From: a virus
Virus record (IMG/VR): IMGVR_UViG_3300003852_000031
Coordinates: 1-35,423 of that record
Length of the DNA: 35,423 bases
Strand: one strand, 5' to 3'
The position numbers and the translations under genes were made by a program. Below are positions 1-7,230 of this stretch, one piece after another. Under the pieces are notes generated by a model that saw only the letters and a list, made by a program, of their open reading frames with translations, was not told the DNA's origin and did not search any database. How positions within the stretch are numbered: position 1 is the first letter of the stretch; every line of letters starts with the position of its first letter.

Positions 1-2549
1 TGCACATCTGCCCGTTTTACTGATGATTCAAATCCTAATGGTGTTGGTAAATAAGAAATTATAGATCTTGGATACTTAATTGCATCAATACCAATTTGTG
101 AATATTCTGTTCCACCAGTACCATCAGTATGAATAAATCCCATCATTGATTTTAATACACCTTGTAATTGTACTAATTCAACAAAACCTTGATATGGTAA
201 ATATTTATAAATCATTTTAATTAACGCACCATTATGAGGTACTCCAATATAATCTAAATCTAAATATAATGTTTGACCCGTAACAACACCGGTTCCTGAC
301 CTTAATTTAATTGTATTAGTAGTAGGATCAGAATCATCTGAATTGTAATCATTATATACACTAACATCAGAAGTTAATATACTTCTATGAGTTATATTAT
401 ATTGACTTGCAATACCTGTTGCAATATATTGAGTTCCAGTTGTATAATGAACCAGAATAAATTGATTTACATGTCCACCACTAGTTTGTCTAAATACTGG
501 AACGTATGAACCACCGCTACCATATAATAATTCAATCGAAGTTGGATCTAAAACAGATGTAATTTTTGCAAAAGAGTATCCACTTGTAGGATGAACAAAA
601 ACATTACTTACTATTGCACTTGGATGTTCTGCTGCAGGCAATGTTGTAGCTACTTCATTTCCTCCACTAGCAGCATCATAAATACCACGTATAAACCACA
701 CATGATTTCGTCTAAATGGTAAACATACTAATCTAGTAGCTGCATCATAATTATTAGCAGATATTGTTCGAGTTGTTCCATCAATAGTTGTCGTTGATGA
801 AATTAATGGATGAATATTTATTGTTTTACTTCTATTATCAACATTATAATTTGATAAATAAAATGGAGGTGTAAAAACAGTAGAATTTCCCATATGACTA
901 AAATCTAACTGTTTAGTATGTCTTGATGTTAATTGTATTGATTTATTCAATAAATCAACTTCTCCTGCAATATTTGGCATTCTTAAAACACCAGTATGCG
1001 GAAAATAAGCAGCAGATACAGTTGGATATGATGAAGCATTAATATAATTTAATTTTAATAATTGATCAGGCGAATATGTTAATCCATAATTTTGTGGATA
1101 AAGTACATCAAACTGTATCCACAATTCCTGATTTGTTAATGAAGCATTAATTCCTAATGTAAAAGTAGCTGCAGCTGTGTCAAGTCCTGCCCATGCTCCT
1201 TGAACTGTTACTAAACCACCACCAATTATATTTTGAAAATAAACTGCCACACTCGTTGATTGAATTACTGTACCTACCGGTGACCCATGAGGCGCTTTAA
1301 CTCTAATTGTATTACCTGCAGTCCAGTTTCCAACTCCACTTACTCTATAAAAATCTTGAGAAGAATCCATATCGCCAATATTTAATCTAAATACTTTTAT
1401 GCCAGAAAAATAACTAGTGTATTTATCAATATCAGCATTTGATGTATCATCACTCCATGCTGATCTAATTCTATCACAAACACTAATAACTGAATAATTA
1501 GTTATACTAGTATTACTAATAGCATCATATTGCAATAATTCTCGTTCACGAACTTTATTTTTACCCATTAATAAATCATTAACTGCAGTTTTTAAAATCT
1601 CATTAGCACTATAATCTCTACTAAGTACTAAATGTCTTAAATCAATAACATCAGTTTCATCAACTGAATTATAAAATAATCCATCAGGTCTATCTGATAC
1701 TCCGCCTATAGCTATACCAGAACCAAATTGGTTCGTTTCATCATTATAAGCAATTGTATTTCTTCTAAAAATAAGTGCTATAGGTATTGCATATGTGTAT
1801 CCATCAATGGTTTGTAATTGCGTTCTTGATGCAAAATCACCATTTCCTGCTCTCCATAAGCCATAATCTCCAATTGCTGCTCCCATATTAGTATACAAAA
1901 ATGAACCAATTGGAGAAATAGCTGCACCTTGACCAAATGTTTGACTATCAAATATATTAGTACGTTGTTTATTTGGAACTGTAACATTTTGTTGTATTCT
2001 TATTCTATATTGAATCTGCACTCTTTTTGTTGATTCACCGGGTGTTGGTAATAAAGCAGGATCAATAATATCATCAGGTAAAATTTCAGAAACTATAGTG
2101 TTTTGTACATTTCCATCTTTATAAATTCCTGCAGATGATGGTTTATGTGTTGTTGTTCCACCACTAATAATTGTTTTCCATACTTCAAGAAAGACAAAAT
2201 CATATCTTTCAGAACTTGAAGCAGCTGGAAGAATTATACTATTATGTGTATTATTAAACACGGGACTAACATTAACTTGACAACCATTAACAATTGCAAC
2301 ATCATCTGACATTACAAACATATTAGAATAAGACACATTTAATGGATCAAATGTAAATAAATCTACTTTGTAGAATCCACTTTGATAATTACTTTTGATA
2401 TAATTTTGTAATCTATTAGACATTATATCAAAATGTAAATTCCAATCTGCATCCATTACAGGTTTTCCATGTTGCCAAATAATGGTGTCAAAAGATCTAT
2501 TATCTGGCTGTAATGTTCTAGATACTGTTAAACCATAATCGGTCGTCAT
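1..2549 (-). CDS. Large virion structural protein, C-terminus beyond left edge
   Basis: The minus-strand frame starting with ATG at 2549 reads open for 849 codons to the left edge, so the gene is partial. I translated it by hand and saw no in-frame stop. It begins MTTDYGLTVSRTLQPDN, then carries a WQHGKPVMDADWNLHFDI segment near residues 25-45. This resembles the N-terminal signature (hydrophobic, GKP-x-hydrophobic-D-x-x-x-N-L) seen in uncharacterised phage virion proteins related to tail and baseplate appendages. The rest is rich in Asn, Thr, Ser and beta-branched residues, as expected for beta-rich fibre or baseplate-associated proteins, and I recognise no enzyme motif. Its ATG overlaps the TGA of the upstream 69-residue gene as ATGA, implying translational coupling. 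A role as a tail or baseplate appendage is inferred from composition and position. Confidence 0.85.
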   Translation of the reverse strand, partial: MTTDYGLTVSRTLQPDNRSFDTIIWQHGKPVMDADWNLHFDIMSNRLQNYIKSNYQSGFYKVDLFTFDPLNVSYSNMFVMSDDVAIVNGCQVNVSPVFNNTHNSIILPAASSSERYDFVFLEVWKTIISGGTTTHKPSSAGIYKDGNVQNTIVSEILPDDIIDPALLPTPGESTKRVQIQYRIRIQQNVTVPNKQRTNIFDSQTFGQGAAISPIGSFLYTNMGAAIGDYGLWRAGNGDFASRTQLQTIDGYTYAIPIALIFRRNTIAYNDETNQFGSGIAIGGVSDRPDGLFYNSVDETDVIDLRHLVLSRDYSANEILKTAVNDLLMGKNKVRERELLQYDAISNTSITNYSVISVCDRIRSAWSDDTSNADIDKYTSYFSGIKVFRLNIGDMDSSQDFYRVSGVGNWTAGNTIRVKAPHGSPVGTVIQSTSVAVYFQNIIGGGLVTVQGAWAGLDTAAATFTLGINASLTNQELWIQFDVLYPQNYGLTYSPDQLLKLNYINASSYPTVSAAYFPHTGVLRMPNIAGEVDLLNKSIQLTSRHTKQLDFSHMGNSTVFTPPFYLSNYNVDNRSKTINIHPLISSTTTIDGTTRTISANNYDAATRLVCLPFRRNHVWFIRGIYDAASGGNEVATTLPAAEHPSAIVSNVFVHPTSGYSFAKITSVLDPTSIELLYGSGGSYVPVFRQTSGGHVNQFILVHYTTGTQYIATGIASQYNITHRSILTSDVSVYNDYNSDDSDPTTNTIKLRSGTGVVTGQTLYLDLDYIGVPHNGALIKMIYKYLPYQGFVELVQLQGVLKSMMGFIHTDGTGGTEYSQIGIDAIKYPRSIISYLPTPLGFESSVKRADV

Positions 2550-2755
2550 TTGATATCTCCGTGTTTATGTATTTGAATAGCTCTTTCTTGAGCTAATGCT
2601 TTTTCTTTAGAAGGATGTCGACCTAATAATTTTTTTCCTTTACTGTCATACAAACAAAATTTACTTGGTTTGCCTTTTTTCTTATCCTTTTGTGGACATT
2701 TCCTGATTATTGATTCTTTGACAAATTCAGATTGTATTTGCTGTAAATGTTTCAT
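2546..2755 (-). CDS. Small basic protein with capsid-targeting-like N-terminus
   Basis: A 69-residue, Lys/Arg-rich protein. Residues 1-14 (MKHLQQIQSEFVKE) match the leader of two other proteins in this window and resemble the T4 internal-protein capsid-targeting sequence MKTYQEFIAE, which is cleaved after its last Glu. The remainder has a W/FC-x-Y-x-x-x-G-K-K-LG-R/K pattern (KFCLYDSKGKKLLGRH, about residues 32-47) followed by SKEKALAQERAIQ. I know that pattern from small phage proteins whose function is undefined. The start overlaps the stop of the FtsK-like gene (ATGA), and its stop overlaps the start of the next gene the same way, so it is made in step with both. I infer a small basic protein packaged in the head, perhaps DNA-binding. 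Function is not shown. Confidence 0.85.
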   Translation of the reverse strand: MKHLQQIQSEFVKESIIRKCPQKDKKKGKPSKFCLYDSKGKKLLGRHPSKEKALAQERAIQIHKHGDIK

Positions 2756-5025
2756 TTACCTAATAATCCTTTTAATAAATTTAATCTGTCCAAAAAATGT
2801 TTCTTTTTAGTTTGCATATTCTTTCTAACATCTTCAGCTGACACTGTTCTTGACAATTCATTAATTTCTTTTTGAGTATCATCATCAACTGAAGATTCAG
2901 GTTCTTCTTCTGGTTCTTCAACTTCCGGTTCTTCACTTAATAATTTTTTTCTTTCTTCTTCTTTTTTAGCAATTTCTTCTTCACGTCTTTTTTGTTGTTC
3001 ATTTCTTTCTTTTTGAGTAATATCACTTTTAGAAATTTCTTCTTCAGTTCCAGTATCTCCAAGTATTTCTTTTATTCGTTTTCGTCTAGCTTCAATTTGT
3101 TTTTTAATATTTGAATATTCATCTTCTGGTTCTTGTTTTTCAATTTCTTCTTTTGGTATTGTAGTTGATTCTTCTTTTGGTTTTATGGATTGCAAAAGAT
3201 CTTGTTTTCCTTGACTCTTTTCACTAAATTTAGTTGATTCATTACCAGAAACAAAACCTGATTGAAATCTCTTTTTCGGTTGACCCTCAGCAGCATAAAA
3301 AGCATCACCGTGACTTAATAAATCAGTAGCATCTGGTAAATCTACACTTTCAGCATCTGCATGTTGATTCAAATGTAATATGACTTTTGACCCTAAATTT
3401 GCTTGTAATTGTCTAGGTATTGCTTTTAATGCAGGTGATTGAGTTGCCAATATAATATTTATACCCGATTGTCTTGCAACAGCAAGCATGTCATCTATAT
3501 AACCTTTAATTTTACTTGCATTTTTATTTACTTCTGGATTTAATAAACTTTTAACCTCATCTGCAACTAAAAATATTTGAGGTATAACTTTTCTTTCTTC
3601 AGGTGCTAATTTTTCAAATGCTACTTTTTCTTCTTCAGTTTTATCTTTTTTATCAATAAATGCATTAAATGACTGTGTATCTTTGAATGTTAATCCTGAT
3701 TTTTTGCTTAATTCTTGTATTTTCTTAAATCTATTTCCACTTTCCTTGTGCAAATTCTGTAATGATTTAATTGCACTATTTTCATCTTTTGCAACAGGAT
3801 CAGCTAAATATTTACTTCCGTCATATAAACCAAATTCATTACCTTTTTTTGCAACATCTAACATAACAAATTTAACATGATCAGAATCCTGCGTTGCCAT
3901 TAATGAATTAACCATAGAATTAATAAATACTGATTTTCCGGAACCAGTTCCTCCTGCAACTAGCATGTGAGGATTTACTTTAAAATCATGTATGATTACT
4001 TCACCATTAGCATCTTTACCAAAAGGTACAACTAATTTTTTAGGATTACTTGACTCATTAACAAACTTGTCACTTGTTAATATATCTTTCAAATATACAG
4101 TATCACGATTTGCATCATCTTTTGGAACTTCAATATTAACCATTCCTGATTTTCTATCTTCAGATATGATTACATCTCGATCTTTCCCAACCATTGAACT
4201 AATAATATTTTTTCCATCATTACTTAATAACCATCTAGTACCTTTAACTTTTGCAACATCATCATCAAATTTTATTTTAAATGTCATAGAATTAGGTGCG
4301 TTAGTTGCCTCGGCTATATTAGAACCTTTAATGTTTGCAGCAGTAAATGATCTACGAATAGCATCAACTGAATGATCAACTTCTTCTATACTGCCCTTTG
4401 ACGGTGGCGGAGGATCATTTAAAAAACTAATATCATTTTTTAATTTACCTTCATTTGCTTTAATTCTATCATTTTTTTGTTGATATTGTTCAGTTTTGTC
4501 ACCTGCTTTATCTAATTCTATTTTTTTCTGATTAATAATTTGTTCTTCAACTTTGTCACTCTTGATTTCATTATTAATTGCTTTATCCGTTGGTTTATTT
4601 TTTAATTCTGTCTTTTTAGCATCAAGCTTTTCCTTTAATTTAGGCTGTTTCTGTTCTCGCTTTATTTTCTTAAGTTCTTCTCTTTGCTTCTTTAATTTTT
4701 CCTGCAATTTTGTTAATTTATCTTCTCGTTTAGTAACAGAACTTACTCCTGAAACGCCTGTGCCTTTCCACTGTTTGTACAACTCTCTAAACAATCGTTG
4801 TTGAGGAGAATTTTTATCATAACCCTTTAACGATTTTATTTTGATACGTGGCTTTTTAGCTTTTAAATCGGGATTTCTAACTTCTCTCTCTCCCATTTCT
4901 TTCAAAAAACTACCAAGATCACCTTTACTGGGCGATAAAACACGAGGCGTTTTAATAGTAGCTGCATCTTTACGAGTATATAACTCTGTCATAAACTCAT
5001 TTTGTACTAAATCAAAATGTTTCAA
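2752..5025 (-). CDS. FtsK/SpoIIIE-like DNA translocase with capsid-targeting-like leader
   Basis: A 757-residue protein. Residues 1-14 (MKHFDLVQNEFMTE) form a T4-like capsid-targeting leader shared with two neighbours. Residues about 100-200 and 620-715 are highly charged and predicted coiled coil. Residues about 295-600 carry an FtsK/SpoIIIE motor: an EVP...VYLKDIL segment, PHMLVAGGTGSGKSVFIN with Walker A at 358-365, a MLDVAKKGNEF segment in place of the usual DPK, Walker B with D489-E490, an ATQSP sensor near 527-531, and L-x-x-GDAFY near 570-577. No transmembrane segments and no winged-helix gamma domain are visible, unlike chromosomal FtsK. A strong GGAGG lies 10 bases upstream of the ATG. 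Known family role: ATP-driven double-stranded DNA translocation. I infer a virion-packaged motor or one acting during head filling or ejection. A cytoplasmic role is the main alternative. Confidence 0.9.
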   Translation of the reverse strand: MKHFDLVQNEFMTELYTRKDAATIKTPRVLSPSKGDLGSFLKEMGEREVRNPDLKAKKPRIKIKSLKGYDKNSPQQRLFRELYKQWKGTGVSGVSSVTKREDKLTKLQEKLKKQREELKKIKREQKQPKLKEKLDAKKTELKNKPTDKAINNEIKSDKVEEQIINQKKIELDKAGDKTEQYQQKNDRIKANEGKLKNDISFLNDPPPPSKGSIEEVDHSVDAIRRSFTAANIKGSNIAEATNAPNSMTFKIKFDDDVAKVKGTRWLLSNDGKNIISSMVGKDRDVIISEDRKSGMVNIEVPKDDANRDTVYLKDILTSDKFVNESSNPKKLVVPFGKDANGEVIIHDFKVNPHMLVAGGTGSGKSVFINSMVNSLMATQDSDHVKFVMLDVAKKGNEFGLYDGSKYLADPVAKDENSAIKSLQNLHKESGNRFKKIQELSKKSGLTFKDTQSFNAFIDKKDKTEEEKVAFEKLAPEERKVIPQIFLVADEVKSLLNPEVNKNASKIKGYIDDMLAVARQSGINIILATQSPALKAIPRQLQANLGSKVILHLNQHADAESVDLPDATDLLSHGDAFYAAEGQPKKRFQSGFVSGNESTKFSEKSQGKQDLLQSIKPKEESTTIPKEEIEKQEPEDEYSNIKKQIEARRKRIKEILGDTGTEEEISKSDITQKERNEQQKRREEEIAKKEEERKKLLSEEPEVEEPEEEPESSVDDDTQKEINELSRTVSAEDVRKNMQTKKKHFLDRLNLLKGLLGK

Positions 5026-5067
5026 TTTATATCCTCCATTTTATATTACACACTTATAAATCATTAA

Positions 5068-6432
5068 TCAATCCCTACAATACAATGACGGTGTTACTTT
5101 AATATTTTGACTTCCAGTTTCCCATAATGGTATTAAATGCATGTACTTTCGTTTTAATCTTCTCCATATATCTGATCGTTGTTCTAACACATTAATTATC
5201 TTATCTGGATAACATAACTTAAAAACATTTATTTTTCTTAATGATTCATCACCAATAGTTTGCTTTAATTCGATATATGTACCTAATTTCCAATATTCAA
5301 AATTATCTAATAATTTAATATCTGGAATATAAGCATGAAAATCTTTATCATTTAATTTAAATATCTCTTTTTCATATTCATAGTGTATATTATTTAATTT
5401 TAACATTCTACAAAAATTAGCTTCTATTGTACTCCTAACAAAATGACCAACATCTCTTCTAAAACCATAATAACCTCTATTTTGAAATATAAGTGCGTCT
5501 GTGTCTAACATTGTTTTAGTTGCAGTAAAAGATGATCTTTCTACAACATCTCTTGTAACTAATGGTGCATTAACAAATATTTTCTGATACATATTAATAG
5601 TAAGTTTATGTTTATCTAAATGTCTAGCAGACATTCGTTTAACACATTTCAAACAATATCTACAATAAATTTTATTGTTACTATCTTGCAATTTGCTTTT
5701 ATTAAATTGATTAATTATTTCTATATAACTATTTATATCAAATTCTTCTTCCCAAATTAATCGTTTATCATCTCTATTAATTTTAATTTCGGGATATTCT
5801 AATCTAAATTGCTTAGTAGTATAATTATGTCGTTTCAAATGACTAGTTGTCATTAAACCAACCCTAGATAAAATTTCATCATTTGTTTCTTTCAAACACA
5901 ATGGACAAACCACAAACTCTTTCAATTGACATTTACTATTTCGTTTTTTATTCTTTCGTCGTTCCAATGTTAATGGTCGACGTTTTTTTCCTGCTTTATA
6001 AAGACTTTCAGAAATTCTCTGTTTATGTTCTTCACTCAACACTTTTATCTTTAGACTATCCCGCATTGACTTACATCTAAATTTTCTTACATCTTCATTA
6101 GACCAACTTGCTTTTGCTGCTTTACTCATCTTTTGCCGACATTCATCATCTTTCAATTTTAATTTCATACTATTTTTAGCAAAAACAGGTGCATTATATT
6201 TATTCTTGTACTCATCTAATGTTAAATTATGCATCTTTTTAATGTGAAAATCCAATCGACGTTTTACAATGTTACATATACGACAATAAATAAATTCCTC
6301 AGTATCATAATCTCTTTTTCCTTTAGGTATTTTTCCTAACTTTTGTTGACAATCTTCACATTGAACTATTGTAACATATTTAGATTCAACCAAGACAACA
6401 TTACCACAGGTCTTGCATTTTCTTTCAAACAT
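5068..6432 (-). CDS. Free-standing homing endonuclease, zinc fingers plus PD-(D/E)XK nuclease
   Basis: The protein has 454 residues from the chosen ATG. A longer in-frame start at 6468 would add 12 residues but lies inside a terminator-like hairpin and has no Shine-Dalgarno. The chosen ATG has only a weak AAGAAAG. Numbered from the longer start there is a CxxC...CxxC knuckle (C18-C40), then three CxxC...HxxxxH or HxxxH fingers with trailing LT-x-x-x-Y segments (C62/C65/H75/H80, C188/C191/H210/H214, C269/C272/H283/H287). NUMOD3-like stretches lie between (about 112-160). The C-terminus has E349, P382-D383 in YIPDIK and E400-L-K402, the PD-(D/E)XK layout also seen in Vsr-like homing nucleases. 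It sits between the 181-residue gene and the FtsK-like gene. It probably cleaves phage alleles lacking it and spreads itself; the target is unknown. Confidence 0.85.
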   Translation of the reverse strand: MFERKCKTCGNVVLVESKYVTIVQCEDCQQKLGKIPKGKRDYDTEEFIYCRICNIVKRRLDFHIKKMHNLTLDEYKNKYNAPVFAKNSMKLKLKDDECRQKMSKAAKASWSNEDVRKFRCKSMRDSLKIKVLSEEHKQRISESLYKAGKKRRPLTLERRKNKKRNSKCQLKEFVVCPLCLKETNDEILSRVGLMTTSHLKRHNYTTKQFRLEYPEIKINRDDKRLIWEEEFDINSYIEIINQFNKSKLQDSNNKIYCRYCLKCVKRMSARHLDKHKLTINMYQKIFVNAPLVTRDVVERSSFTATKTMLDTDALIFQNRGYYGFRRDVGHFVRSTIEANFCRMLKLNNIHYEYEKEIFKLNDKDFHAYIPDIKLLDNFEYWKLGTYIELKQTIGDESLRKINVFKLCYPDKIINVLEQRSDIWRRLKRKYMHLIPLWETGSQNIKVTPSLYCRD

Positions 6433-6448
6433 AAAACTTTCTTCATAC

Positions 6449-6489
6449 AAAATAAAAAACGGATTCATAATAATATTATAAACCCGTTT
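6449..6489 (-). terminator. Terminator-like hairpin overlapping the endonuclease 5' end
   Basis: On the minus strand AAACGGGTT (6481-6489) pairs with AATCCGTTT (6457-6465), nine base pairs with one G-T wobble. The AT-rich loop can itself pair (ATAATATTAT). The right arm runs into TTTTTTATTTT (6449-6459), the layout of a rho-independent terminator for the 181-residue gene. It also covers the upstream ATG candidate of the endonuclease, so it could instead hide that start. Confidence 0.5.
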
Positions 6490-6532
6490 ATGAAGAAAAT
6501 TTACTAGAAATCAATATACTATTATAGTACTA

Positions 6533-7078
6533 CTAGAATGTCAGTCGCCAAGTAATAGTGAGTGTAGCGGTGCTGGGTTTATTCCAGACGGGCATTGTAT
6601 AATAGTTGATTTGAGTTCCACCATTAGCAACTGAATATCCAAAACCAGTACTAGGATTTAAACCACCACCAAAAAGACCTTGCTCAACAAGTGCGCCTAC
6701 AGCTTGTGTTTCAGTAAATATTGCTTGAAAATCAACAATATTTGTTCTTGTTACCGATGGTAAAAATGTTATAGGATCAACATAATTTTTAGTTAACGAT
6801 GCTCTTGCAATCTCATTAACTAATGTATGTTGCGCCGCAGTTGCAACTGGTGGATTTTGTAAATCCCAACCAGGATCACCAACACCAACTGCTAATCTCA
6901 TAATTCCAGCAACAGTTGATGGATCATCTTGAATAGCCCATTGAGCCATTTGTAACGATGCATCATCAACAATAACATTATGATCTTCACGATGTTCAAT
7001 CATACCATTATTGTGCTTCATCTCCATTACAATCAATCCACTTTTTATTCGAAAACGACTACCCAAATCTATAAGCAT
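6533..7078 (-). CDS. Conserved phage virion protein, probably tail or baseplate
   Basis: A 181-residue protein with a clear AAGGAG six bases before ATG. An N-terminal strand pair (EMKHNNGMIEHREDHN) leads into a VIVDDASL...MRLAVGVGDPG segment, then LVNEIARASL, an ALVEQGLFGG turn near residue 130, and a C-terminal MPVWNKPSTATLTITWRLTF. The layout 'valid for T > G, LxNEIxR, xEQGLF, nKxxTxTLTIxWxLxF' recurs in many small phage structural proteins encoded near tail genes, usually of unassigned function. There is no signal peptide or membrane segment. It follows the beta-helix/PKD gene and a 43-residue ORF, and precedes a terminator-like hairpin and a homing endonuclease. A baseplate or fibre-attachment role is inferred from position. 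Confidence 0.85.
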   Translation of the reverse strand: MLIDLGSRFRIKSGLIVMEMKHNNGMIEHREDHNVIVDDASLQMAQWAIQDDPSTVAGIMRLAVGVGDPGWDLQNPPVATAAQHTLVNEIARASLTKNYVDPITFLPSVTRTNIVDFQAIFTETQAVGALVEQGLFGGGLNPSTGFGYSVANGGTQINYYTMPVWNKPSTATLTITWRLTF

Positions 7079-7090
7079 GGTTAACTCCTT

Positions 7091-7222
7091 TTAAAATTTG
7101 CGTTCTTCAATTCTTCCATCACTATGCTTCATAACACTAACACAAGCATCTGATTTTACTTTTGAAAATTCTTCAGTATTTGAAGGTTTTGACTTTGGTT
7201 TTTCTTTCTTTTTCTCTTGCAT
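7091..7222 (-). CDS. Small 43-residue charged protein
   Basis: The ORF begins ATG at 7222 behind an AGGAG (TTTAGGAGAAAATATG) and encodes MQEKKKEKPKSKPSNTEEF and onwards, ending MKHSDGRIEERKF with TAA at 7091-7093. It fills the only gap between the 1477-residue and 181-residue genes, and its end abuts the Shine-Dalgarno of the latter, which fits a coupled small gene. The first half is a Lys/Glu/Pro/Ser-rich disordered tail. The second half (VMKHSDGRIEER) echoes the N-terminal MKHNNGMIEHRE of the next protein. I do not recognise a family. The good ribosome site and exact fit favour a real gene, though length alone cannot prove it. Confidence 0.6.
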   Translation of the reverse strand: MQEKKKEKPKSKPSNTEEFSKVKSDACVSVMKHSDGRIEERKF

Positions 7223-7230
7223 ATTTTCTC

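Noticed and set aside
1778-1987. A 69-codon minus-strand reading frame inside the leftmost gene
   Set aside because: It is an off-frame shadow of the 849-codon open frame covering 1-2549 and has no ribosome site.
3683-5059. Several plus-strand open frames opposite the FtsK-like gene
   Set aside because: They mirror the coding strand of a well-supported gene and match nothing recognisable.
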